Below, piece after piece: positions 17,778 through 26,222 of a stretch of 64,000 bases of DNA; position 1 is the stretch's first letter; each line of letters begins with the position of its first letter. Under the pieces are notes generated by a model, which worked only from the letters and a program-made list of their open reading frames with translations, ran no database searches and had not been told where the DNA came from. Location: NCBI GenBank assembly GCA_958349535.1, contig CATWDJ010000008.1:1-64000 (forward strand). Reading direction: 5' to 3'. A program made the translations under genes and the position numbers. This DNA comes from Maccoyibacter sp900556645. GTDB taxonomy: Bacteria; Bacillota; Clostridia; Lachnospirales; Lachnospiraceae.

Positions 17778-18742
17778 AATTTCTCCATACACTTGTCCAC
17801 TAATTCTGTGGCAATCTTCAAAGCCTTTCCGAAAATTTCCTCACTCCAGAAATTCTCATCCTGTATATATTCTTTTACCAACTTTCTTCCATAAGAACCT
17901 ATTGCAATTCCATGTGCCTTTACATCACACATCTGTGCAAGCTCTGTGGTCTTTGAGTTGGTTCCGCCGGATAACAGAATAAACACCGGCAAATCTAATC
18001 TCTGTACAATCTGTGCCGTTGCCACTGCCTGAAGCGTAGTGGAGTAATTGTCATCACTTCCGCTCATCGGTGCACCGTCTGCCTGAATAATAGTGGACCA
18101 TGGCTTTCTGCCTGCAATCATAGTCTCAATTCTTCTTTTTAATTCCACATCACTGGCATGGGAGCGGTCGGTACAAATGCTGAGCACACCGTCAAAGTTC
18201 TCCGTTACCGCCTTCCATTGCTCATAAATCTTATCTAAATCATCACTGACAACATGTAATTCAATGGAACTGAGCCCTTTTTCCGCCAATGGCGGCAATA
18301 CTTCGTTCAAATCTTTGTTTTCGGAAAGCATGGTAATGGCTTCCTGCGGGCAATTACTTCTACACTTTCCGCAGCCAATACATCTTACACGATTTACAGA
18401 ATAACCATTTTCTGAAATAATAGCTTCCTGTTCACAAGCACCAAAGCAGTTTCCACATGCAATACATTTTGACCTATCAATATCTGCTTTTGATACATGA
18501 GGATCTCCTTTGATTCCTACACTCACATTAAAGTAATAATTTTCTACCTCTTCCTCTGGAACTACTCTGCGAAGTCCACGATATGCTGCATCCACAACTT
18601 CTGGTTTTGCAGATAAATCAAAGTAACGAGCTCCTGCTTTTGCATACAACGCCACTAATTTCTCTACCTCTTCTACATCTTCATTTCCTGCTCCGCAAAC
18701 TAATTTAAAACACTTTCTCTCTTTTAATAATTCTTCTAACAT
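17774..18742 (-). CDS. LdpA-like protein with two 4Fe-4S clusters
   Basis: This 322-residue protein has an N-terminal domain of about 85 residues and then a bacterial ferredoxin-type domain with two CxxCxxCxxxC motifs (Cys 93/96/99/103 and 121/124/127/131). The C-terminal half has a barrel-like character, with segments ADGAPMSGSDD and ILLSGGTNSKT. It resembles LdpA, a cyanobacterial protein linked to redox sensing, although homologues occur in many anaerobes with unknown roles. It lies inside the aldolase/CMP cluster and is coupled to the HAD gene by a 4-base overlap. A role in a redox or radical step of an unusual sugar pathway is inference. GAGGAG precedes the start by 6 bases. Confidence 0.7.
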   Translation of the reverse strand: MLEELLKERKCFKLVCGAGNEDVEEVEKLVALYAKAGARYFDLSAKPEVVDAAYRGLRRVVPEEEVENYYFNVSVGIKGDPHVSKADIDRSKCIACGNCFGACEQEAIISENGYSVNRVRCIGCGKCRSNCPQEAITMLSENKDLNEVLPPLAEKGLSSIELHVVSDDLDKIYEQWKAVTENFDGVLSICTDRSHASDVELKRRIETMIAGRKPWSTIIQADGAPMSGSDDNYSTTLQAVATAQIVQRLDLPVFILLSGGTNSKTTELAQMCDVKAHGIAIGSYGRKLVKEYIQDENFWSEEIFGKALKIATELVDKCMEKL

Positions 18743-18771
18743 TGTTTTCTCCTCATCTTTTTTATTTATGC

Positions 18772-20349
18772 TTATATCCGAATATATTTGGGTTCTGTTA
18801 CAAAGGTAATTGGAATCTCTCGGCTTAACTCTTTCAACACTTCTTCCATTCCTCGGTTCATTTGATCCGCTACATTCTTTTTAATATTCATCTGAACTTC
18901 TTTATTCATGTAATTGAGTTCCTCATTATGAGAATATCCATCCATCCCGGCTATCATAATCTCAGCCACTTCCATTTGAATCAAAAACTTCACCGCCATC
19001 ATTCCGGCATTATCCTTCACATATTCATTCGCATTCAACAACTCTGCATAATCCGTTTTTATTCCTCCGTCATCAGAAAGGATATTGGAAGTTACTATTG
19101 CCTTTTTCATTTCCACCTGCTCCATATTCCGGTATCTCCGCAGATTGCTCAAAAACAGATAATCCGTATCAATATATTGATACTTAAAATTAATCTCCAT
19201 AGTCACCACATCCGGTTGCTGTGAACAAGCTATAATTTTATCTTTTTCATCTTCTGCACTCTTTCCCGGTGCAATCAGCAATACTTTTTTCCCTTTTAAA
19301 TTCTTATGAACTTCTTCTAACTGCTCTTTCTTTACTGCTCCTCTTCTCATATATGCATTGTAAAGCTGTTCCATATATTCCTTATCAAAATATACACGCT
19401 TGTCCTCTTCCATATTGGAAAAAATAGCATTCATATCCTCATATGTCAGCGTTTTCTTGTCATCCAGATATCCTGCATAGTTTGGATGTGTGGCATATTT
19501 TGCCGACAAATAATTCGGCAGGGAATATCCCCAATAATTTTCATCATAAAAATTACTCAACACTTCATCTATCAGAATCAGCAGGGGCTTCAAATCATAT
19601 TTTTTTCCCCGCTCTTCATTCAAATATTCTACAAATAACTCTGTATTTAGATTTCCGGCACCTCTGCCCATTCCCATCACACTTGTATCGATAATGATAT
19701 CTCTGCTTGTTTCCAGTTCCTCTAAGGTCTGGGCATTGGCATATGCCAACTGCATATTGTTATGGCTATGGAATCCAATCTTAATTCCTTCCTTTAGATT
19801 TTTCTCTACTGTCCGAAACAGCCGCAATAAATCCTTTTTTCTCATAAAGCCAAAACTGTCCACAACATAAAAGGCTTCCGGTTCCAATTCATTACTCTTC
19901 TGAATCAATTCCAGAAATTCTCCATCCGTATAACTTATGGTTACCATCGGCTGAATATATACCTTATATCCTTTATCTCCGATAATTCGGCACCATTCCA
20001 ATGCTTTTTCCCTGTCTTTTTTATGAAATGCCACCCTTATTCCGTCTATGGAAGTTCCATCATAACACGGTAATTTCTCCAAATCGTACTCTCCGAAATT
20101 GACCATTGCCACAAAAATTTTCCCTTTTCGGTCTGTCGGAAGAATCTCACTTATTTCAGATAAATTTGTGAATTTTGTTCCATTTTGGTCATAAACAATT
20201 TTGTTTGTCAAAAAGCCACACTCGATTACATCAAGGTCTGCTTCTATTAATCCCTTTAGAATCTTCCTTTTATTCTCATATCCAAATTCCCAATTATTAC
20301 AATAGCCACCGTCTCGCAGTGTGCAATCTAATACATGAATTTGATTCAT
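18772..20349 (-). CDS. HMGL-like (4-hydroxy-2-oxovalerate aldolase-like) enzyme with C-terminal DUF115-like domain
   Basis: Residues 1-300 form an HMGL/DRE-TIM aldolase domain. It has DCTLRDGGYCNNW near residue 8, GFHSHNNMQLA carrying the metal-binding HxH, and MGMGRGAGNLNTE. Residues about 350-525 form a second domain starting at KKVLLIAPGKSA that looks like the nucleotide-binding fold of DUF115/MptE-like proteins. The total of 525 residues is well above a single aldolase. Start 20349 has AGGAG 6 bases upstream; a GTG one codon earlier is too close. With two separate DUF115-like genes directly upstream, this fusion supports a functional link. The expected chemistry is pyruvate or acetyl-CoA carbon-carbon bond formation. 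The actual substrates are unknown. Confidence 0.75.
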   Translation of the reverse strand: MNQIHVLDCTLRDGGYCNNWEFGYENKRKILKGLIEADLDVIECGFLTNKIVYDQNGTKFTNLSEISEILPTDRKGKIFVAMVNFGEYDLEKLPCYDGTSIDGIRVAFHKKDREKALEWCRIIGDKGYKVYIQPMVTISYTDGEFLELIQKSNELEPEAFYVVDSFGFMRKKDLLRLFRTVEKNLKEGIKIGFHSHNNMQLAYANAQTLEELETSRDIIIDTSVMGMGRGAGNLNTELFVEYLNEERGKKYDLKPLLILIDEVLSNFYDENYWGYSLPNYLSAKYATHPNYAGYLDDKKTLTYEDMNAIFSNMEEDKRVYFDKEYMEQLYNAYMRRGAVKKEQLEEVHKNLKGKKVLLIAPGKSAEDEKDKIIACSQQPDVVTMEINFKYQYIDTDYLFLSNLRRYRNMEQVEMKKAIVTSNILSDDGGIKTDYAELLNANEYVKDNAGMMAVKFLIQMEVAEIMIAGMDGYSHNEELNYMNKEVQMNIKKNVADQMNRGMEEVLKELSREIPITFVTEPKYIRI

Positions 20350-20364
20350 CACAATCTCCTTTTC

Positions 20365-21246
20365 CTAATTACTTTGCTCTATAAGTTTATCCATATCCAC
20401 ACGTTCAAATTCCTCCAGAAGTCCCCCTCTGGTGGCGTTATAAATCCTTATCCCATTTGGCGTTATTCTTTTGTGCAGCTCATGGTAACCGCGTCTTTGA
20501 GCATTTTCCTGTTCCAAAAGCTTCTCTATATTCTTCTTTTCCTGGTTCTCTTCTGCTTCCCCGCAATGCAATGCCCCGGAGGCAAAGCTACAGTCTACTC
20601 CCAGCAGATATACTTCTTCCACTCCCATATAATCTGCTAAGTTAATCGCCAGATTTGTAACCGTATATAAATCATAGTGACCGTTTTTCAAATCTCTGGA
20701 ATAGTTATAACGTTCACTTTTGTTGGTAAACCAATGATCATAATAGCACATTGGAACAAACCCGATTTTTTTTGTATCGTAATCATAATCCAACTCTTTC
20801 TTCATCGGCTCTGATAATATCACTTTGTTTTTTGCGAATTTTTCAAATTGAATATCAAATTTCTTTTTTTTGTAGGATCTGTAGAGCCAGTAATCATCCA
20901 TCACATAATAATCCGGCCGCCAATCAACCTTATCAAACATTTTAAAAATTCCATTAAAACTAATTGATATTTCCTGATTCTTTTCCAACCATTCCAAATC
21001 TTCTATTCTCAGACTTGGACCTGTGGCTACCACAAAAATCCTTTTGTGCTGTCCCTTGTACTGGTCTTCTAATTTACCAAGCACTTGGTCATATTTGATA
21101 ATATGTATTTTTCTAAGAAGAATCTTAATGTAAAACCATCCTATCTGCAAATACACACCTCTGATATAACGTGCCGCAAAAACTATAGGATAACCCACCT
21201 TATATAAAATTTTATTGTTTTTTATTTTTCTTCGTATTCTTTCCAT
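20365..21246 (-). CDS. DUF115 / MptE-like protein (paralogue 1)
   Basis: This 293-residue protein has the motif VVATGPSLRIEDLEWL near residue 75, a YVMDDYWLYRSY segment, EVYLLGVDCSF, and the C-terminal NATRGGLLEEFER. This set marks the DUF115 family, which includes archaeal 6-hydroxymethylpterin diphosphokinase and the core domain of Maf flagellin glycosyltransferases. Clostridial homologues in polysaccharide loci have no assigned role. A paralogue lies 28 bases upstream and a related domain is fused to the aldolase downstream. I see no strong ribosome site, so the start is somewhat uncertain. Confidence 0.7.
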   Translation of the reverse strand: MERIRRKIKNNKILYKVGYPIVFAARYIRGVYLQIGWFYIKILLRKIHIIKYDQVLGKLEDQYKGQHKRIFVVATGPSLRIEDLEWLEKNQEISISFNGIFKMFDKVDWRPDYYVMDDYWLYRSYKKKKFDIQFEKFAKNKVILSEPMKKELDYDYDTKKIGFVPMCYYDHWFTNKSERYNYSRDLKNGHYDLYTVTNLAINLADYMGVEEVYLLGVDCSFASGALHCGEAEENQEKKNIEKLLEQENAQRRGYHELHKRITPNGIRIYNATRGGLLEEFERVDMDKLIEQSN

Positions 21247-21274
21247 CTCAAATACATCGCCTTATCCGAATTTT

Positions 21275-22126
21275 CTATTTCAATATCTCCTCCATGGTCT
21301 GTCGTTTATAAACTTCCAATCTTCCGCCTCTTGTGGCGTTTACAATTTTTATTCCACGTACCTGTGCCACTTTTTGGATATTCCTGTAATCGGTCATAAA
21401 CATCTGATAAATATGCTCATTGTATTCATCCGCTGTCATATTCCGCTCTTTCAAACGCTCTTTATCTTTATTCAAATTCTTGGAATAATCCGCATATCCT
21501 TCCTTTGATGAGGTTGCGACATGTTCATAATTCTGTATGCGGAAAGTACAATCAAGTCCCAATAATACAATCTCCGAAAATCCCATATACATGGCAAGCT
21601 CTATCATAAATACCGATACCGTTGCACTCATTGCCCACCAACTCATCATGTCAGTTCTAACACAATGTTCCGGCAGATATAAATCCTTTACATAACAGAT
21701 ATTTTCCCTCTTGTTTGTCATTTTCTCATAGGAACTTTTCGTTGTAAACAACGGTATTTCTTTTGGTACCCCTTGTTCTACCGAATCTGCTATATTTTCA
21801 TCAGTAACACACCAATAATCCGGTCTCCATGCAGTATTTTCAAATATTTTCTCTATATGATTACATCCAAAGGAAATATCTCCTGTCTGAATTACCAATT
21901 CCAAATCTTCCATAGTCAGGCTGGGACCATTGGCAATCACAAAACACCGCTGCCCTTTATGAAGATTCCGATATTTTTTTAATTCTTTATAATTTTGATT
22001 ACAAAACACGGAACTTTTTCGCAGAAAACCCAACAGAGAATGTTCAACCATTCTTCCTCTATCGACCATAGGTTTTAATATTTTATAGACCTTTTTATTA
22101 TTTTTCATGTTTTCTTTAATACTCAT
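21275..22126 (-). CDS. DUF115 / MptE-like protein (paralogue 2)
   Basis: This 283-residue paralogue of the following gene shares FVIANGPSLTMEDLELV near residue 62, EIVLLGLDCTF and a C-terminal IVNATRGGRLEVYKR. GGAGG lies 5 bases before the start. Family members bind nucleotides, and some, such as the Maf proteins, transfer CMP-activated nonulosonic acids to flagellin. Since a CMP-sugar synthetase is encoded in the same run of genes, a transferase role toward a CMP-activated acid is an attractive inference, but not demonstrated. Confidence 0.7.
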   Translation of the reverse strand: MSIKENMKNNKKVYKILKPMVDRGRMVEHSLLGFLRKSSVFCNQNYKELKKYRNLHKGQRCFVIANGPSLTMEDLELVIQTGDISFGCNHIEKIFENTAWRPDYWCVTDENIADSVEQGVPKEIPLFTTKSSYEKMTNKRENICYVKDLYLPEHCVRTDMMSWWAMSATVSVFMIELAMYMGFSEIVLLGLDCTFRIQNYEHVATSSKEGYADYSKNLNKDKERLKERNMTADEYNEHIYQMFMTDYRNIQKVAQVRGIKIVNATRGGRLEVYKRQTMEEILK

Positions 22127-22145
22127 CCGTTCCTCCTAAAACAGT

Positions 22146-23192
22146 CTAGAATCTTTCTTCCTCAGACTTTGCTGTATAAATTTTCGTACCTAACAATACC
22201 AAGTCCACCAAATGATACTTTGCAAAGGTTAAGAACACTCTTTTTGCTTTATTAAAATGATACTTTCCGATACCTTCCAATCCTCTTCGGTATTCTTCCA
22301 TCTGCAATATTTCTTTCAAAAGCTTTCTTCTTTTCCAATAAGTGATTTTATGGTCTTTATGATATATATAATTCTGGCAAACCGCTATCAAAGAGTTACA
22401 TGTCAGCTTTCCTAATGCTATCTCCTGCTTATCATTTCCTTTTACCATTCCATAGTACATATTTAAAAGCCGTACCTCATCTCGAACCATCTCTGGTTTA
22501 AAACGCTTTGTATAAGAAATTTCACTTTGGCGATAGTAATACATCGGCTCATCCCAAAACACGACTTTCTCCGCACATGCCAATGCCTTATATGTGAAAA
22601 TCGCATCCTCTCCGCCCATCATATGCTCTGGGAATCTTGCCTGCGGATTTTCTTTTAACAATTTTGTACGATAGAGTTTACACCAGTTTGCACCTGCCAA
22701 TGATATCTGCTGTTCTTCATATGCAAATACATCCAAAATTTGTGTTTGCAGCTTTTGGATTTCTTTACCTTGATATACCACTTGATTTTCGCCTTTATAA
22801 TAAGCTCTTTCAGTTTTATCTTTGCAATAGGAATAATAATTCCACATTACTACATCTGCTTGATGCTGCGTAATCTTGTGATAAACTTTTTCACAGGCAT
22901 CCAAATCTATCCAATCATCATTATCCACAAAAGTCAAATATTCTCCAGTTGCCATTTCAATTCCTAAATTACTAGCAATGGAAACTCCTTCATTTTCTTT
23001 GTGTATCACACGGATTCTTTCATCCAATTTCTGATATTCATCACATTTTTTTGCACACTCTTGCTCAGATCCATCATCTATTAATAAGATTTCTAAATCT
23101 TTTAATGTCTGTTTCCTCAGACTGTCTATACACTCTTCCAAATATTCTATTTTCGTATTGTATACTGCTACTATAATGCTGATTTTCGGCAT
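22146..23192 (-). CDS. GT2 family glycosyltransferase
   Basis: The protein has 348 residues with the GT-A start ISIIVAVYNTKIEYLEEC, the DDGSE nucleotide-binding motif and the metal motif FVDNDDWID near residue 92. The C-terminal third is basic and has no clear membrane helix. It is cytoplasmic and adds a sugar to the lipid-linked repeat unit. It starts one base before the stop of the wzx gene. Its sequence is clearly related to the GT2 at 27.1-28.1 kb, which suggests an old duplication. Confidence 0.88.
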   Translation of the reverse strand: MPKISIIVAVYNTKIEYLEECIDSLRKQTLKDLEILLIDDGSEQECAKKCDEYQKLDERIRVIHKENEGVSIASNLGIEMATGEYLTFVDNDDWIDLDACEKVYHKITQHQADVVMWNYYSYCKDKTERAYYKGENQVVYQGKEIQKLQTQILDVFAYEEQQISLAGANWCKLYRTKLLKENPQARFPEHMMGGEDAIFTYKALACAEKVVFWDEPMYYYRQSEISYTKRFKPEMVRDEVRLLNMYYGMVKGNDKQEIALGKLTCNSLIAVCQNYIYHKDHKITYWKRRKLLKEILQMEEYRRGLEGIGKYHFNKAKRVFLTFAKYHLVDLVLLGTKIYTAKSEEERF

Positions 23193-24716
23193 TTACGCAT
23201 CCCTCTTGTTTTTCAATTTATTTGTTAACAATTTTAATTCTTTTCTGTTTCTAAATATTATTAGATTTATCACATTCGGAATCAACAGGCAGAAAATTAT
23301 TTTGATTATAAATGCTATATAGATATTTGAAAAAATTACCATCTCACATGCCTTCATGGTAATTACCAATTCTATCCCAAAGATTCCTGCATATAAACAA
23401 ATATTTCCCACATATTTTCCTAAGCCTTGTTGTACGATATTTTTGTAAAAATAAATCATCCTCGCTATCAACATGCAGATGTTTCCCGACATAGTTCCCA
23501 AGATAACACCTACCACCCCTATGTTTCCTACCAGTATGACAGAAATTATAATATTCACAAATGCTGCACTAATTGTAATTTTTTTATCAACCGCAAAATT
23601 TCCACTGATAATCATATAATTCTTTAACGGACTGGCAATTACTGTTATATAAAAGTTAATCGTAAACACCAACGCTGTGGTCCATGCCAATACAAATTTG
23701 CTTCCTAGCCAAATCTGTATAAAATCTCCTATTAAGCAAAAAACGGAAACACTTCCAAATGACGCCAGCAAAAACTGTACAAATGTAGTTGATTCCACAA
23801 ATTCCACTCTGGCTTTCTGACTTTCATCCTTTGCCAATGTATTGCCAAATGTAGAACGAATTGCCGCATTAATCTCATCCATGGCGGAAGTTAATGCATT
23901 CAACACAATCATATAGTTGTCATATGCATTTACCCAAACTAATCCCAAAAATTTTGAAATCACAATACTATCTGTGGAGATAAAAATAAATGTAGAAAAT
24001 TGCATGAGTATGGTATCCTTCAAATCCTTGAACAGATAACTCATTTCTCTCATCTTCACTTTTACACTATTCTTTAACCATGGATGCTTTTTTACCGCCT
24101 GCCAATGGGAAAGACCGCCTATTAAAGCTCCTTTTAACAATAATGTAAACAAGTATAAAATATAGTTTTGTGTCAATATAATGACACATCCCTGTAACAC
24201 ATAAATACAAACATTTACGACAATTTCTATATAACTTATAATATAATTTTCCGCATACGCCTGCAAAATAACCTTTTTAGATTGAAACCAGTAATTAATA
24301 CATTCACCTAAGACCTGTAACAGGAATACCATCCTCAAAAATGATATATCATACTGATTGTTGTATATCATTTTATCTAATATCGTGGTAAACACAAGTC
24401 CTATCAAAAATATAACGATGGTAATCGCACGATAAAACTGTTTTGTAAACTGCTCTACCTTTCTTACCTCTTCATAATCCTCATTAGCATTACATACATA
24501 TATTTTGTGCATTGCACTGACGCTGAGTCCTGCGGTAGCAATACTCAAAAAGTTCAATATATTCATGTAAAGACTGCTTAAACCTGAAAGACTTTCTCCC
24601 AGATAAACAATGAATATTTTACGAAATACAATTCCGAGTATAACTGTAATCACACGATTTAAGACGCCCACAATACTATTCCAAAGAATTTGTTTATTTT
24701 CTGTTTTTAAATTCAT
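23193..24716 (-). CDS. Wzx-type polysaccharide flippase (MOP superfamily)
   Basis: This 507-residue protein has about fourteen hydrophobic segments and the N-terminal pattern LWNSIVGVLNRVITVILGIVF typical of MatE/Wzx polysaccharide transporters. It would move undecaprenyl-diphosphate-linked repeat units across the membrane. Start and previous stop overlap as TAATG, which implies tight coupling to the aminotransferase. It is one of two Wzx proteins in the window; the other is at 47.3-48.8 kb. Confidence 0.85.
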   Translation of the reverse strand: MNLKTENKQILWNSIVGVLNRVITVILGIVFRKIFIVYLGESLSGLSSLYMNILNFLSIATAGLSVSAMHKIYVCNANEDYEEVRKVEQFTKQFYRAITIVIFLIGLVFTTILDKMIYNNQYDISFLRMVFLLQVLGECINYWFQSKKVILQAYAENYIISYIEIVVNVCIYVLQGCVIILTQNYILYLFTLLLKGALIGGLSHWQAVKKHPWLKNSVKVKMREMSYLFKDLKDTILMQFSTFIFISTDSIVISKFLGLVWVNAYDNYMIVLNALTSAMDEINAAIRSTFGNTLAKDESQKARVEFVESTTFVQFLLASFGSVSVFCLIGDFIQIWLGSKFVLAWTTALVFTINFYITVIASPLKNYMIISGNFAVDKKITISAAFVNIIISVILVGNIGVVGVILGTMSGNICMLIARMIYFYKNIVQQGLGKYVGNICLYAGIFGIELVITMKACEMVIFSNIYIAFIIKIIFCLLIPNVINLIIFRNRKELKLLTNKLKNKRDA

Positions 24717-25819
24717 TAGAAATTCCCTTTAAATTCATTTATCTTATCTATTACATATTGAATCTCTGACTCCTCCATACCGTAATATAACGGCAGACTG
24801 AGTTCTGTCTTTGAAATTTGCTCTGCCAACGGCAGTTCACCTTCTTGCATTCCCAGCGATTGATATGCCTTTTGCAAATGAATCGGCGTTGGATAATGCT
24901 TATTTGTTCCGATATTATGTTCCTTTAAATATTTCTCCAGTTCGTCTCTTTTTTCACAACGAATTGCAAAAACATGAAATACATGCTTTGTATCTTCACT
25001 AATCTTCGGCAAAATAATTTCTTTGTTTTGGATTCCTTTTATGTACTTTCCGGCTGTTTCAATACGGTTTTCATTCCATTTGTCCAAATACTGCAATTTA
25101 ATCCTTAAAAAGGCTGCCTGCATTTCATCCAATCGGGAATTGTTTCCTTGATAGATATGATGATATTTATAGTCAGAACCGTAATTACCCAATGCTCTGA
25201 TTTTTTTTGCCAGTTCTTCATCATCGGTTACTATTGCTCCCGCATCTCCAAGTGCTCCCAGATTTTTTCCCGGATAAAAACTGAAGCCTGCCGCATCTCC
25301 CAAACTTCCTACTTTTTTTCCATGGTACAATGCACCGTGTGCCTGTGCCGCGTCTTCAATTACCTTTAAATTATATTTAATGGCAATTTCATTAATAACA
25401 TCCATAGGTGCTGGTTGTCCATATAAATGCACCGCCATAATGGCTTTTGTGTTTTTTGTAATCTTTTCCTCTATTTTTTCAGGGTTGATATCATATGTAT
25501 CCATATCCGGTTCCACAAATACCGGTGTTGCCCCTGTATAGGATACCGCAAGTGCCGTGGCAATAAAGGTATTAGAAGGTACAATTACTTCGTCTCCCTT
25601 TCCAATTCCATATGCTTTTAAAATCAAGAATAATGCATCTAATCCGTTACCGCATCCCACTGCATATTTTCGGTTACAATATGTCGCAAACTCTTCTTCA
25701 AATCTGGAGCATTCTTCACCCTGAATAAACCAATTCTTAGAATAAACCTCTTGGAATTTAGCAGTTATCTCTTCCTCTATCTCTTTATGCATTTTCTCAA
25801 AACTGACAAATGGTATCAT
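24716..25819 (-). CDS. fdtB: dTDP-3-keto-6-deoxyhexose 3-aminotransferase (FdtB/QdtB-like)
   Basis: This DegT/DnrJ/EryC1-type PLP enzyme of 367 residues carries the PLP lysine at K185 in FYPGKNLGALGDAGA and the GNGLDALFLIL segment near residue 58. It sits directly after FdtA, with a 4-base overlap. The FdtA/FdtB pair makes dTDP-3-amino-3,6-dideoxyhexose (Fuc3N or Qui3N) from dTDP-4-keto-6-deoxyglucose, supplied here by RfbA and RfbB. Whether the product is the galacto or the gluco form depends on FdtA and cannot be read safely. Confidence 0.85.
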   Translation of the reverse strand: MIPFVSFEKMHKEIEEEITAKFQEVYSKNWFIQGEECSRFEEEFATYCNRKYAVGCGNGLDALFLILKAYGIGKGDEVIVPSNTFIATALAVSYTGATPVFVEPDMDTYDINPEKIEEKITKNTKAIMAVHLYGQPAPMDVINEIAIKYNLKVIEDAAQAHGALYHGKKVGSLGDAAGFSFYPGKNLGALGDAGAIVTDDEELAKKIRALGNYGSDYKYHHIYQGNNSRLDEMQAAFLRIKLQYLDKWNENRIETAGKYIKGIQNKEIILPKISEDTKHVFHVFAIRCEKRDELEKYLKEHNIGTNKHYPTPIHLQKAYQSLGMQEGELPLAEQISKTELSLPLYYGMEESEIQYVIDKINEFKGNF

Positions 25820-26220
25820 TTTCTTTCCTCCTCTAAATATGACATGAAGCGTTGATAATCCCGAATATAGTCATTCTCATCATACAACTCTGATGCCAAC
25901 ACCAGTAAAACTGCATCTTTTGAAAAATCATACATTTCTCTCCATACATTATTTGCTATATAGAGACCTTCATACGGTTTATCCAACAGAATCTCTTCTA
26001 CTGATTTTCCATCATCTAAATGTATTTTACAGGAACCATGTATACAAATAAGAATCTGTTCTAACTTTTTATGGGCATGATAGCCTCTGCGAACTCCCTC
26101 CCCGGTATCATACATATAATAGACTCTCTTTATATTAAACGGAATCTCCTTGTTCTCTTCCAGAGCTACCAGTTGTCCTCTGGCATCCCCATGCTGTTGA
26201 AAATTAATAATTTTTGCCAA
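25816..26220 (-). CDS. fdtA: dTDP-4-keto-6-deoxyglucose 3,4-ketoisomerase (FdtA/QdtA-like)
   Basis: This 134-residue cupin-type protein has the FdtA/QdtA/WxcM C-terminal pattern: GDARGQLVALEE at the N-terminus, RRGYHAHK with the conserved histidines, and VWREMYDFS near the end. The enzyme shifts the keto group from C4 to C3 before transamination. It is followed by FdtB with an ATGA overlap and preceded by an acetyltransferase at a 2-base gap, so the three form a compact cassette for an N-acetylated 3-amino sugar. Confidence 0.88.
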   Translation of the reverse strand: MAKIINFQQHGDARGQLVALEENKEIPFNIKRVYYMYDTGEGVRRGYHAHKKLEQILICIHGSCKIHLDDGKSVEEILLDKPYEGLYIANNVWREMYDFSKDAVLLVLASELYDENDYIRDYQRFMSYLEEERK

Positions 26221-26222
26221 TA

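Noticed and set aside
25816..26220. Reading this gene as the missing rmlC
   Set aside because: Length (134 residues) and the RRGYHAHK motif fit FdtA/QdtA rather than RmlC, which is near 180 residues.
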